Below, piece by piece: positions 1-10,831 of a stretch of DNA of 64,000 nucleotides. The notes beneath the pieces were generated by a model. It saw only the letters and a program-made list of their open reading frames with translations. It did not search any database and was not told the DNA's origin. This DNA comes from Candidatus Accumulibacter proximus. Its GTDB lineage: Bacteria; Pseudomonadota; Gammaproteobacteria; Burkholderiales; Rhodocyclaceae. The stretch is from positions 62,001-126,000 of the forward strand of contig JADJMH010000013.1 of assembly GCA_016709675.1 (NCBI GenBank), read 5' to 3'. The stretch's first letter is position 1, and each line of letters begins with the position of its first letter. Made by a program: the position numbers and the translations under genes.

Positions 1-1
1 T

Positions 2-613
2 GCTCTCTGGAAAATTGTCGCCGGACGACAGTTCGAGGCCAGAGAAATCGAGGAGCTCCTGTCGACACGCCAGGTTGGCCCGCTGACCGGCTTCCGCAAC
101 AAGGTGGGTCGGCCCTTCAACGCCTTGATCAAGCTTAACGCTGAAAATGCTCCGGAGTTCGATTTCGGCCAGACCAGAGGCAATGATGAAACCGGCAGCG
201 AAGAGGTTGATTTCTCCGGAAGTGAGTCTCTGGGGGCCTGCCCAAAGTGCAGCGCACGGGTCTTCGAACACGGCATGGCCTACATTTGCGAGAAATCGGT
301 AGGCGCAGCGAAGAGCTGTGACTTCCGCTCGGGTACGATCATCCTGCAACAGACAGTCGAACCCGAGCAGATGCGGAAACTGCTCAAGACCGGGCGTACG
401 GACTTGCTCGGCAACTTCGTCTCAACCCGCACTCGTCGCAAGTTTTCCGCCTATCTGGTACGCGGTGCGGATGGCAAGGTCGGCTTCGAGTTCGAGAAGC
501 GCGAACCCAGAACGGCCCGGAAGACAAGCTCGGCTACAGCCGGGAAGACCAGCCCAAAGGAAGTGCCAACCGAACCCAAGGTGCCGGCACGTCGGCCCAA
601 GGCTGGGTCCTGA
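2..613 (+). CDS. topB: DNA topoisomerase III, C-terminal part
   Basis: The gene enters the window already in frame, and the last 203 codons are present. They match the C-terminal region of bacterial topoisomerase III: a short repeat-type segment (GPLTGFRNKVGRPF, then A-LIKL) followed by a zinc-ribbon-like stretch starting with a CPKC motif, with two further cysteines about 20 and 30 residues on. The end is a basic, Ala/Pro/Lys-rich tail (TARKTSSATAGKTSP). The catalytic Tyr domain lies outside the window. The enzyme relaxes and decatenates DNA through single-strand passage. The assignment rests on the C-terminal repeat and zinc ribbon alone, so another type IA topoisomerase is possible. Confidence 0.75.
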   Translation, partial: ALWKIVAGRQFEAREIEELLSTRQVGPLTGFRNKVGRPFNALIKLNAENAPEFDFGQTRGNDETGSEEVDFSGSESLGACPKCSARVFEHGMAYICEKSVGAAKSCDFRSGTIILQQTVEPEQMRKLLKTGRTDLLGNFVSTRTRRKFSAYLVRGADGKVGFEFEKREPRTARKTSSATAGKTSPKEVPTEPKVPARRPKAGS

Positions 614-630
614 CCCCACAAGAGGCAGCC

Positions 631-646
631 TGTTTCACGTGGAACA
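631..646. other. parS: parS centromere-like ParB-binding site
   Basis: The 16 bases TGTTTCACGTGGAACA read, on the other strand, exactly as the Spo0J/ParB consensus TGTTCCACGTGAAACA. The site sits between the convergent ends of topB and oxyR, about 10 kb from the dnaA-dnaN region, which is where chromosomal parS sites normally lie. It would nucleate ParB spreading and origin segregation. No chromosomal parB is present in the window. No second perfect copy was seen. Confidence 0.85.
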
Positions 647-702
647 ACGGTGGCTATCACTGCCACCATGCCGCCACAACAGCTGGCCGCAAGTACCACC
701 CG

Positions 703-1614
703 TCAGACAGCGATGACGCCTGGTGGTGGCGCATCCAGAATGGCAGCTCGCAAGATATCAATGGCCTGTGGTCTGGGGAAAGTGGCCCGCCAGGCGATTA
801 CCACCCCACGTGCCGGCGCAGGCTCACTGAAGTGGCGAAATGATAGCAGCGGGTCTTCCTGTGGCCACGATGCAGCGGCCGACGCCGGGACGACCGATAT
901 GCCAGCGCCACTCGCCACCATGTAGCGGACTGTTTCCAGGGAGCTTCCTTCCAACGCGCCTTGCGTGCCGCCTGGCGCCGCCAGCTTGGGGCACGCCTGC
1001 ACCACCTGGTCGCGAAAGCAGTTGCCATTACCCAATAGCAGCAGGTTCTCCGAAGCTACCTGCCCTGGCTCGATCAACGTTTGCTGCGCCAGTGGATGTC
1101 CCCGTGGCATCAGGACACAAAATGGCTCCCGGTAGACAAGCCGCGATACGATACCGGGTTCCGTAAAGGGTAGAGCAACAACGATTACATCCAACTCCGC
1201 CCGACGCAGCTGCGCAGCCAGATTGACGGTGAAGTTCTCGTGCAAGAACAGCGGCATCCGCGGGGCTCGCGCGTGCAGGGCCGGAATCAGTCGCGGCAAT
1301 AGGTAGGGTGCTATCGTATAGATGACGCCGAGGCGCAATGGCCCCTGTAGCGGATCCTTACCTTGCGCGACGATTTCCCTGAGCTTTCCTGCTTCCTCCA
1401 GTACGCGTTCAGCCTGCGCGGCGACCTGATCGCCGATGGCTGTCAGGCGTACATCAGCAGAGGATCGTTCAAAAAGAATGACGCCGTGCCGCTCCTCAAC
1501 CTTTTTGAGAGCAACCGAAAGGGTGGGCTGGCTGACGTGGCATTTCTCCGCAGCGTGTCCAAAATGCCTCTCGCGCGCAAGGGTCACAATATAACGCAGT
1601 TCAGTCAAAGTCAT
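703..1614 (-). CDS. oxyR: Hydrogen-peroxide sensor, LysR-family activator OxyR
   Basis: A 303-residue LysR-family regulator with an N-terminal winged helix-turn-helix (residues 1-60, ELRYIVTLARERHFGHAAEK) and a C-terminal sensing domain. The redox pair of OxyR is present as C199-FRDQVVQA-C208, the same numbers and spacing as in E. coli OxyR, which separates it from other LysR proteins. On oxidation the disulfide switches the tetramer to activate catalase, peroxidase and thiol-repair genes. The ATG at 1614 begins MTLTELRY; longer in-frame starts lack similarity. It overlaps the end of the upstream pseudouridine synthase by 14 bases, so the two are probably co-transcribed. Confidence 0.93.
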   Translation of the reverse strand: MTLTELRYIVTLARERHFGHAAEKCHVSQPTLSVALKKVEERHGVILFERSSADVRLTAIGDQVAAQAERVLEEAGKLREIVAQGKDPLQGPLRLGVIYTIAPYLLPRLIPALHARAPRMPLFLHENFTVNLAAQLRRAELDVIVVALPFTEPGIVSRLVYREPFCVLMPRGHPLAQQTLIEPGQVASENLLLLGNGNCFRDQVVQACPKLAAPGGTQGALEGSSLETVRYMVASGAGISVVPASAAASWPQEDPLLSFRHFSEPAPARGVVIAWRATFPRPQAIDILRAAILDAPPPGVIAV

Positions 1615-2320
1615 CACGAAGATCCCCCAGCCCAGACGGCGATTCCAGCCACATCCATTGGCCCAAAGGCATTGCGACGGGCAGAGAAAAGCCACCGATG
1701 GCAATCCGATGCAATCCCGCCACACGATTGCCGACTGCCGCGACCATTCGCTTCACCAGATGATACTTCCCCTGCGTCACAGTCAAGCACAGCTTTCGCT
1801 CGTTCAATAGAGTGCAGGCGGTGGCTGCCACCAATTTCGATTCGCCATGCAACTCGACTCCGCCGAGCAGCGCAGCGCGTTGCGCTTCGTCTATTGGATG
1901 GCGGGTGATCACCTCATAAATCTTCGGCACCAGCTTTCGCGGCGAAGTATAGCGGTGAATGAAAGAGCCATCGTCCGTCAGCAGAAGCAGGCCTGTCGTA
2001 TCCTGGTCAAGCCGCCCAACTGCCTGGACACCCCGCATGACGAGCGGCGGAGGTAGTAGCGAATAGACGCTTGGGTGATGCACTGGCCGACGCGAACATT
2101 CATAGCCCGCAGGCTTGTTCAGCGCAAGGTAGACAAGCTTGCGATAGTTCCACACAACATTGTCGACGGCAAAGCTGAAGCCTTCTGTCTCAAACTGAGC
2201 ACCCGAATCCTCGCAGACCTGTCCGTCAACCGCAACCCGACCTCGGGCAACCAAGGCGCGACACTCCGCCCGGCTGCCAAAGCCCTGTGATCTGAGCAAG
2301 CGTTCAAGGTCGACTCTCAT
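1601..2320 (-). CDS. rsuA: RsuA-family rRNA pseudouridine synthase (16S U516 type)
   Basis: A 239-residue protein with an N-terminal S4 RNA-binding domain (residues 1-55, LERLLRSQGFGSRAECR) and a pseudouridine synthase domain with the family signature GRLDQDTTG, placing the catalytic Asp at residue 105. It would isomerise uridine in small-subunit rRNA. RsuA is the closest fit because of length and the ALNKPAGY motif; RluB/E/F relatives are the alternatives. The ATG at 2320 is chosen because homology begins there; the upstream extension is unlike the family. The 3' end overlaps oxyR. Confidence 0.85.
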   Translation of the reverse strand: MRVDLERLLRSQGFGSRAECRALVARGRVAVDGQVCEDSGAQFETEGFSFAVDNVVWNYRKLVYLALNKPAGYECSRRPVHHPSVYSLLPPPLVMRGVQAVGRLDQDTTGLLLLTDDGSFIHRYTSPRKLVPKIYEVITRHPIDEAQRAALLGGVELHGESKLVAATACTLLNERKLCLTVTQGKYHLVKRMVAAVGNRVAGLHRIAIGGFSLPVAMPLGQWMWLESPSGLGDLRDDFD

Positions 2321-2404
2321 TGATAGGCCTGGCTCGCTATTGTTGTCCAATGCCAGAACTGCAACAATGGGAAGCCTCCCCCCAACTTCACGGAGACCGC
2401 CCTC

Positions 2405-2746
2405 ATGTTGGTGAAATTCACTTCCAGCACCTCCGGCCAGATCATGATGTTCGCCCAGACCGCGCGCCAATTGCTCGATATCGTCGGCAAGGAGTGCAAC
2501 GCCCGCGGGGTCATCACCACGGAGCAACTACCGGGGGCCATCGAACGACTCCGCGTCGCGGTTGCCGATGAAAAAGGGCTCTCCCCCGGCATCGACGAAG
2601 AACCAAACGATGTTACCGAGAGCGACGACCACGATCAGCCCTCAAGGGTTGGCCTTCGTCAGCGTGCGTATCCTTTGATCGAGTTGCTCGTGTGGACGAG
2701 CAAGGAGGATGGATTTGTCCTTTGGGAGGCTGCCAAGGACTTCTGA
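2405..2746 (+). CDS. DUF1840 family protein
   Basis: A 113-residue cytoplasmic protein beginning MLVKFTSSTSGQIMMFAQTA, typical of the DUF1840 family found widely in Beta- and Gammaproteobacteria. The N-terminal two-thirds is the conserved part; the tail after about residue 80 (PSRVGLRQRAYPLIELL) is basic and then acidic. The function of the family is unknown. It is transcribed divergently from the rsuA-oxyR pair, with 84 bases between starts, and convergently with thiC. Confidence 0.8.
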   Translation: MLVKFTSSTSGQIMMFAQTARQLLDIVGKECNARGVITTEQLPGAIERLRVAVADEKGLSPGIDEEPNDVTESDDHDQPSRVGLRQRAYPLIELLVWTSKEDGFVLWEAAKDF

Positions 2747-2833
2747 CGTCTATCGGACCAGGACGGCATCGCCACATTCTGTACGTTCCGAGAGGCTTCC
2801 GTGCCCGGCAGCGTCAGCCAACATCGCAGCGCG

Positions 2834-4750
<1,917 letters not shown>

Positions 4751-4867
4751 GGTGTTTCCTTGCAAAGGGCTATGGCAGAAGCGCCGCAGTAAGGTGCAGC
4801 ATGCAAGGGGATTGGCGACGCGGCGGAGACGGATGAGGGACAGGACCGCGCTGTGCGATCCGCTCCG

Positions 4868-4948
4868 CTTCCCTACGACGGCATGACCCGTACAGGTTCG
4901 AAGGGACTCTCTCAGCCACACCAGCTTCGGCGTGGCACCCCCAACGTG
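4868..4948 (-). promoter_or_regulatory. TPP riboswitch (THI element) of thiC
   Basis: On the minus strand the leader carries the conserved THI-box blocks in order: GGGGTGCC, GGCTGAGA, CCCTTCGAACCTG, CGGGTCATGCCG, then CGTAGGGA. They lie about 120-200 bases before the thiC start. The CTGAGA and ACCTG blocks form the pyrimidine- and pyrophosphate-binding junction. The arrangement fits ligand-dependent control of thiC. Confidence 0.95.
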
Positions 4949-5184
4949 ACGACACAACTTACTGGAATTGCCGCCCTTTGGCAAGAATCTTGATGCTAAT
5001 CGCACCCCGTCGTGTCCAGCGCCTGAAGCAGATTTGCCAGTAGCCGCCTTCCTTCAACGGGAGGGCCAGCGCCTATCACTTGCCTCAATTATGAAGGCCT
5101 GCCAGAAACTGCAACCGGCAGCGGCTTCTGCGCAGCGCTAGCGTGATCAGCGCGGGCACGAGTGACTGAGCGCTGGAGCCTGAC

Positions 5185-5260
5185 TGGCGTCCCCACGGGG
5201 ATTCGAACCCCGGTACCTACCGTGAAAGGGTAGTGTCCTGGGCCTCTAGACGATGGGGAC
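5185..5260 (-). tRNA. tRNA-Glu (anticodon TTC)
   Basis: Cloverleaf on the minus strand: acceptor GTCCCCA pairs with the 3' TGGGGAC, anticodon arm CCCTTTCACGG exposes TTC, and the T arm carries GGTTCGAATCC. The 3' CCA is encoded (TGG at 5185-5187 on the plus strand). It lies 24 bases downstream of tRNA-Ala and is probably transcribed with it. Confidence 0.95.
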
Positions 5261-5284
5261 CCGGAAAAATATCCTCCGTTGTTG

Positions 5285-5357
<73 letters not shown>

Positions 5358-5380
5358 CGAAAGGCTGACGATTATAGGGT

Positions 5381-5998
5381 TCAGGACCGCTTCTGTAAAG
5401 CTGGTGGAACCGCTCTCGCATTGACCACCGTCTCGAAATCGACCCAGTCGCTTTCGCCAGCGATGCCCTGAAGGCGACGCAGGTTTCGCGCCCGCAATCG
5501 CTTGCTCATGCGTCGAAGTCCAACCCGTGCATCAGAGATATCAATCAGACCAAGTCGATGTTCAGGCGTGTAGACCACGTTTCCCAGGTGCAGCGAGCGG
5601 AAATACACCCCGCAATCATGCAAGCGGATGACGAAACGCGTGAAGGCTGCCCGCAAACGATCTTCCGAATCTGGATCCAAACCCTCTCGCCGAATCTCGC
5701 GTAGCGTCTTGCCAACCAACGGATGATAGTGCACCGCGTCGCGCGCTATTGAAGGAATTCGCAGAACCTCGATGATCTTTGGCACCGGAATCCCGAGTTT
5801 GTCCAGAGCCACCGCGTTGTCGGCAAAACGTCGCGCGTACGGATACCAGGCCGCTGATGAAAGCAGGCGTTTGCGTCGAAAGAGCTTCAGCATTGTTCCA
5901 TCCACCAGGCGCAGAACCTTATCGCCAAATCCATCGGCTTCAAGGATCGTGGCGCCAGCGCGCATGGCCAGATAGTCATCGTGCGCCAGTCTCTTCAA
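5381..5998 (-). CDS. Kinase-like protein of the WaaP / toluene-tolerance type
   Basis: A 205-residue protein with a compact eukaryotic-kinase-like fold. It has a catalytic-loop-like segment LHDCGVYFRSLHLGNVVY (about residues 124-141) followed by LIDISD, resembling the HxDxxxxN...DxD pattern of lipopolysaccharide-core and related small kinases. Similar proteins in Beta- and Gammaproteobacteria are named toluene tolerance or lipopolysaccharide kinase. There is no signal peptide or membrane segment, and the substrate is unknown. The expected catalytic Asp position reads S-L-H, so activity cannot be assumed. It lies next to, but is not clearly cotranscribed with, the tRNA pair. Confidence 0.6.
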   Translation of the reverse strand: MKRLAHDDYLAMRAGATILEADGFGDKVLRLVDGTMLKLFRRKRLLSSAAWYPYARRFADNAVALDKLGIPVPKIIEVLRIPSIARDAVHYHPLVGKTLREIRREGLDPDSEDRLRAAFTRFVIRLHDCGVYFRSLHLGNVVYTPEHRLGLIDISDARVGLRRMSKRLRARNLRRLQGIAGESDWVDFETVVNARAVPPALQKRS

Positions 5999-6123
5999 GG
6001 TGCCAACGCGGCCAAAAGCGCCCAGTTTACTCTCTCCTGGAAGACACTAGCGCCATTCACCGCGCAAACCAAGCCGTCGACACCAATAACTCTTAGAATG
6101 ATGGCTTTTCGACAACTTCTGCC

Positions 6124-6945
6124 ATGAACTTCACCGATGCCTTGAACTCGGCCTGGCGCGAACGCAACAGCCTCCTCTGCGTTGGTCTCGATCCTGACCC
6201 TGAACGTTTCCCTGCCCACCTCAAAGGTAAGGCGGATGCCATTTTCCATTTCTGCGCAGCCATTGTCGACGCCACAGCAGACCTCGTCTGCTGCTTCAAA
6301 CCCCAGATAGCATATTTCGCCGCACGCCGCGCGGAAGATCAACTCGAAGCACTGATTGATCATATCCATCGCCAGCATCCGGCTACGCCCGTCATCCTTG
6401 ATGCCAAGCGTGGCGACATCGGCAGCACTGCCGAACAGTATGCGATCGAGGCTTTCGAACGCTTCCAGGCCGATGCGGTCACGATCAACCCCTACATGGG
6501 ACACGACTCGGTGGCTCCCTACCTGGCCTACAGCGACAAGGGCGTCATCATCCTTTGTCGGACATCGAACCCTGGTGGCAGTGATCTGCAGTTTCTCGAT
6601 GTCGGCGGCGAAAGGCTTTACGAGCGGGTTGCCCGTCTGGTAAGCACGGTCTGGGATACAAATGGTCAGTGCGCCTTGGTTGTCGGCGCCACCTTCCCCG
6701 GCGAGATCGCCCGTGTCCGAACGATGACCGGCGACATGCCGCTGCTTGTACCCGGCATCGGGGCACAGGGCGGTGACATCGAAGCGACCGTACGCGCCGG
6801 GCGAACTGCCAGCGGCTGCGGCCTGATCATCAATTCCTCCCGCGCGATCCTCTACGCCGGAGGTGGTGAGGAATACGCTGAGGCCGCCCGCAGAGTGGCT
6901 GAGTCTACTCGCGATGCCATTAACTGCTATCGCCACTCAGGCTGA
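6124..6945 (+). CDS. pyrF: Orotidine 5'-phosphate decarboxylase (type 2)
   Basis: A 273-residue enzyme of the longer subfamily that decarboxylates OMP to UMP, the last step of pyrimidine synthesis. The catalytic DxKxxD array is D93-A-K95-R-G-D98 within ILDAKRGDIGSTAEQY. The phosphate-binding segment PGIGAQGGD and the C-terminal NSSRAILYA stretch are also present. It stands alone, converging on gyrB with only 12 bases between stops. Confidence 0.96.
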   Translation: MNFTDALNSAWRERNSLLCVGLDPDPERFPAHLKGKADAIFHFCAAIVDATADLVCCFKPQIAYFAARRAEDQLEALIDHIHRQHPATPVILDAKRGDIGSTAEQYAIEAFERFQADAVTINPYMGHDSVAPYLAYSDKGVIILCRTSNPGGSDLQFLDVGGERLYERVARLVSTVWDTNGQCALVVGATFPGEIARVRTMTGDMPLLVPGIGAQGGDIEATVRAGRTASGCGLIINSSRAILYAGGGEEYAEAARRVAESTRDAINCYRHSG

Positions 6946-6957
6946 ATCAACTTGGCG

Positions 6958-9426
6958 TCAAACGTCGATGTTGCGTGCTGCCAGAGCATTCGATTCTATG
7001 AAGCTACGACGCGGCTCCACCAGTTCCCCCATCAGCGTGCTGAAGATCTCGTCGGCACCGATGGCGTCTTCAATCTGAACCTTGAGCAAACGCCGAACCT
7101 TCGGGTCCATTGTCGTTTCCCAGAGCTGCGCTGGATTCATTTCTCCAAGACCCTTGTAGCGCTGCTTGCTGACGCTACGCTCGACCTCGCTGAGCAACCA
7201 TTGCATTGTTTCCGCAAAACTGCTGACCGCCTTCTTCTTTTCACCGCGGACGACGAAACCACCCGTGCCAAAGAGCCCTGCCAGAATCTCGGCCGTCCGC
7301 CGCAGTTGTGCGTAGTCACCGCTGACCAGCAAGTCCTCGTCGATGACGCCCAGCTTGAGGTTGCCATGCAGAATCTTTTCGAGACGTAGCTGCCAACGTT
7401 CCTGAACTGCATCGTAGCGTGCCAGGATATTGATCCCCAGCTTGTTCCCCACGGCTTTCATCAATGCATCTGCGCTGGCCATGGCAGACGCCTCATCGAC
7501 CAGTTCAACCTTCAGATTGCTGTCGATCAGCGCGTGCAGTACCTCCGGGTTGATCAGATGCGAGAGACGATTGATCACGGCTTCCGCCAGTAGATACTCC
7601 CTAGCCAGATGTTCCAGCGTGGACCCGGAGATTTCGGGTGATCCTGCTTGTGGGGTAAGCACCGAACCCTCGAGCGCCAGAGTCAGAAGGAACTGCTTCA
7701 GCGCCTGATCATCCTTGATGTAGCGTTCTGTTTTGCCGTGCTTGACCTTGTACAGCGGAGGCTGCGCGATATAGATGTGGCCGCCTTCCACCAGTTCCCG
7801 CATCTGCCGGTAAAAGAAGGTAAGCAACAATGTACGAATGTGCGCTCCGTCGACGTCGGCATCGGTCATGATGATCAGACGATGGTAGCGCAGTTTCTCT
7901 GGCTTGTATTCGTCCTTGCCGATACCGGTACCAAGTGCCGTAATCAAGGTGACGATTTCCTGCGATGAAATCAGTTTGTCAAAACGCGCTTTCTCAACAT
8001 TCAGGATTTTTCCCTTGAGCGGTAGAATGGCCTGGAACTTCCGGTCTCTACCCTGCTTCGCCGAACCTCCGGCCGAATCACCCTCGACCAGATAAAGTTC
8101 ACATAGCGCCGGATCCTTCTCCTGGCAATCGGCGAGCTTGCCCGGCAGACCAACGCCATCGAGCAATCCCTTGCGTCGAGTCATTTCCCTGGCCTTGCGC
8201 GCTGCATCCCGAGCTCGGGCAGCTTCCACGATCTTGCCGGTAATGACCTTCGCATCGACAGGTCGCTCCTGAAGGAACTCGGTCAGCTTCGCCGCAACCA
8301 CCTCCTCCACTGCCGGCCTGGCCTCCGAGGAAACCAGCTTCATCTTGGTCTGTGAAGCAAACTTTGGATCCGGCATCTTTACCGACAGAACGCAGGCAAG
8401 GCCCTCACGCATGTCATCACCGCTGATATCGACCTTGGCCTTCTTGGCAATCTCGTTTTCTTCGATATAACGATTGATCACCCGCGTCATGGCCGCGCGC
8501 AGGCCAGTTAGATGGGTTCCGCCGTCAGCCTGCGGAATGTTGTTGGTGAAACAGAGAACCTGTTCGGCGTAGCTGTCGTTCCACTGCATCGCCACTTCGA
8601 TGCTGATCGCACCGTTGACGCTCAACGACTCACCGCTGGCGTAAAAGATGTTCGGATGCAGAACCGATTTGGTTCGATTGATGTATTCGACAAACCCCTT
8701 GACGCCGCCAAGGAAGGCAAAATTTTCTTCCTTGCCAGTGCGCTGGTCATTGAGGCGAATCTTCACCCCGTTGTTCAGAAATGAAAGCTCTCGCAGGCGC
8801 TTGGCGATAATCTCGTAGTGGAACTCGACCTGGCCAAAGATCTCCTCATCAGCCATGAAGTGAAGCTCGGTACCTCGCTTCTCGGTGCGACCGACAACCC
8901 TCAACGGGGAGACCTCGACACCCCGCTGAACTTCGATCAGTCGATCGACGACAGCGCCTCGATTGAACTCGACCAGGTGCTTCTTGCCCTCACGCCGAAT
9001 AGTCAGACGCAACCACCGGGAAAGTGCATTGACACAGGAGACGCCAACGCCGTGCAACCCCCCCGATACCTTGTAGGAATTCTGATTGAACTTGCCACCC
9101 GCATGCAGCACACACATCACGATCTCAGCCGCCGACCGCTTCGGCTCATGCTTGTCGTCGAACTTTATCCCGGTCGGTATCCCCCGACCGTTATCGCTCA
9201 CCGATATCGAATTGTCGGCATGAATGGTGATTACGATATCATCACAATGACCGGCCAGAGCCTCGTCAATGGCGTTATCAACCACTTCAAACACCATGTG
9301 GTGCAAACCCGTGCCGTCAGAAGTATCCCCGATATACATCCCGGGACGCTTGCGCACTGCCTCCAGACCCTCAAGCTGCTGGATGCTGGATTCGTCGTAG
9401 GCAAACTGCTCGTTCTCTTCAATCAT
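6958..9426 (-). CDS. gyrB: DNA gyrase subunit B
   Basis: An 822-residue ATPase subunit of gyrase. The GHKL ATP-binding domain comes first (EVVDNAIDEA, DNGRGIPTG, GGLHGVGVS), then the transducer, the TOPRIM domain (YLVEGDSAGGSAKQGRDR, and TDADVDGAH for metal binding), and the C-terminal GyrB tail with the proteobacterial insert. Together with GyrA it introduces negative supercoils. It is the third gene of the leftward dnaA-dnaN-gyrB series, 63 bases after dnaN. Confidence 0.98.
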   Translation of the reverse strand: MIEENEQFAYDESSIQQLEGLEAVRKRPGMYIGDTSDGTGLHHMVFEVVDNAIDEALAGHCDDIVITIHADNSISVSDNGRGIPTGIKFDDKHEPKRSAAEIVMCVLHAGGKFNQNSYKVSGGLHGVGVSCVNALSRWLRLTIRREGKKHLVEFNRGAVVDRLIEVQRGVEVSPLRVVGRTEKRGTELHFMADEEIFGQVEFHYEIIAKRLRELSFLNNGVKIRLNDQRTGKEENFAFLGGVKGFVEYINRTKSVLHPNIFYASGESLSVNGAISIEVAMQWNDSYAEQVLCFTNNIPQADGGTHLTGLRAAMTRVINRYIEENEIAKKAKVDISGDDMREGLACVLSVKMPDPKFASQTKMKLVSSEARPAVEEVVAAKLTEFLQERPVDAKVITGKIVEAARARDAARKAREMTRRKGLLDGVGLPGKLADCQEKDPALCELYLVEGDSAGGSAKQGRDRKFQAILPLKGKILNVEKARFDKLISSQEIVTLITALGTGIGKDEYKPEKLRYHRLIIMTDADVDGAHIRTLLLTFFYRQMRELVEGGHIYIAQPPLYKVKHGKTERYIKDDQALKQFLLTLALEGSVLTPQAGSPEISGSTLEHLAREYLLAEAVINRLSHLINPEVLHALIDSNLKVELVDEASAMASADALMKAVGNKLGINILARYDAVQERWQLRLEKILHGNLKLGVIDEDLLVSGDYAQLRRTAEILAGLFGTGGFVVRGEKKKAVSSFAETMQWLLSEVERSVSKQRYKGLGEMNPAQLWETTMDPKVRRLLKVQIEDAIGADEIFSTLMGELVEPRRSFIESNALAARNIDV

Positions 9427-9489
9427 CTGAAACCAGTATTCCTTTCCTGTTGAATTTCTGCGACTTTCTAGCCTTTTCTACCAAACAAT

Positions 9490-10620
9490 CTAGATCCGCA
9501 TCGGCATCACGACGTACTTGAATCGGTCATTGCCCGGGATCGTCAGCAGTGCACTTGAATTGGCGTCGTTGAAACCCCACTCGATGATGTCGTCGGCCGT
9601 ATTGTTCAGGACATCAAGCAGATAGGACACATTGAAACCCACATCCAGGGGCTCGCCGCTGTAATCCACTTCAATCTCTTCCTGCGCTTCTTCCTGTTCA
9701 GCATTGGCGGCCATGATCTTCAAACTGCCGTCTGCCAGGACCAGGCGAACACCCCGAAACTTCTCGTTGGTCAGAATTGCCGCCCTGATCATCGATTGCA
9801 GCAGAAGGCTGCGATTCACAGTCACGACATTCCTCAGTGCTGTCGGTATGACTCTCTGATAATCCGGGAATCTCCCATCGATCAGCTTCGAAACAAGATT
9901 GATCTGACCAAAATGGAAGCGGATCTGAGCGGGCAGAATCTCTATCGACAAAGGCTCGTCACTGTCCGCTAGCAAGCGATTCAGTTCGATCACGGTCTTG
10001 CGCGGCAGAATGACTTCCTGGCGTTGACTGCCATCTGGAGGCGATGCGTCTCCTATGTCACCGAGGGCCATGCTCGCGTAAGCGAGTCGGTGACCGTCGG
10101 TCGCCACGGCACGCAGTTCACCACCGTCAACAAGCAAGAGGAGCCCATTGAGGTAGTAGCGAACGTCCTGGGTCGCCATTGAATAATGGGTTTGCGCGAG
10201 CAAATGTCGAAACTGCTTCTGGCTTACCGCCAATCTCTTGACCTCTCCCTCCGAAAGCGCCATGCACGGAAAGTCGTCGGCAGGTAGAGTCTGCAGGTTG
10301 AAGCGGCTCTTTCCCGCTTTCACCTGCATCCGCCTGTCCTCGAGAACCAGGCTGACCTCCGCGGTATCAGGCAAGGAGCGCAGAATCTCCTGCAACTTTC
10401 GGGCACCAACGGTGACTGCGCCATCTCCCTCACCGCTGGCGCCGGTGGTGGACGTGGTGATCTGGATCTCGATGTCGGTGGCCAGCAGGGTCAGCACCTG
10501 TCCCCTCTTTTCGAGCAGAACATTAGAAAGAATCGGCAACGTGTGACGTCTTTCCACTATCCCCGAAACTGCCTGCAGGGGTGCCAACAGAACGTCTCGC
10601 CGTGTTTTAATAAGAAGCAT
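9490..10620 (-). CDS. dnaN: DNA polymerase III beta sliding clamp
   Basis: A 376-residue clamp protein with three repeated domains. Recognisable family stretches are LPILSNVLL near the N-terminus, RHLLAQTHYSMA in the middle, IDGRFPDYQRV, and the C-terminal PGNDRFKYVVMPMRI that includes the conserved M-P-M-R end. It encircles DNA and tethers polymerase III. The ATG at 10620 lies at the edge of the A+T-rich spacer that separates it from dnaA. Confidence 0.98.
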   Translation of the reverse strand: MLLIKTRRDVLLAPLQAVSGIVERRHTLPILSNVLLEKRGQVLTLLATDIEIQITTSTTGASGEGDGAVTVGARKLQEILRSLPDTAEVSLVLEDRRMQVKAGKSRFNLQTLPADDFPCMALSEGEVKRLAVSQKQFRHLLAQTHYSMATQDVRYYLNGLLLLVDGGELRAVATDGHRLAYASMALGDIGDASPPDGSQRQEVILPRKTVIELNRLLADSDEPLSIEILPAQIRFHFGQINLVSKLIDGRFPDYQRVIPTALRNVVTVNRSLLLQSMIRAAILTNEKFRGVRLVLADGSLKIMAANAEQEEAQEEIEVDYSGEPLDVGFNVSYLLDVLNNTADDIIEWGFNDANSSALLTIPGNDRFKYVVMPMRI

Positions 10621-10831
10621 ATATATAAATCCTAAAAAGACTATGGTCCGGTCAAGTCTGTTGATACATATGAAGTTTTTAATTTAATCAGTATCTTATC
10701 TTACAATTTACGGCTGTATAAGAGCGGTATTGCGCTGTGCGTATATTCTTGCAACTTATCCACAACCCCTTCTGGCACGTCTTGTTCACTATTGCTCAAC
10801 AGCTTGTCCACTGACTCGTCCCCAGGGCGCG
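10621..10831. other. oriC: dnaA-dnaN spacer, candidate oriC with A+T-rich unwinding element
   Basis: These 211 bases separate the dnaA stop from the dnaN start. The dnaN-proximal half (about 10621-10735) is strikingly A+T rich for this genome, with runs such as TTTTTAATTTAATC and TATCTTATCTTAC. The dnaA-proximal half is G+C rich and holds a perfect DnaA box (10756-10764) and weaker TTGTTCACT-like and TTGTCCACT-like sites. A box cluster next to a melting-prone tract is the usual architecture of a bacterial origin. It would also contain the dnaN promoter. Confidence 0.65.
10756..10764 (+). promoter_or_regulatory. DnaA box (TTATCCACA)
   Basis: A perfect match to the 9-mer TTATCCACA, in the dnaA-dnaN spacer about 20 bases from the A+T-rich tract. 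Such boxes bind ATP-DnaA and ADP-DnaA with high affinity. Confidence 0.85.
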
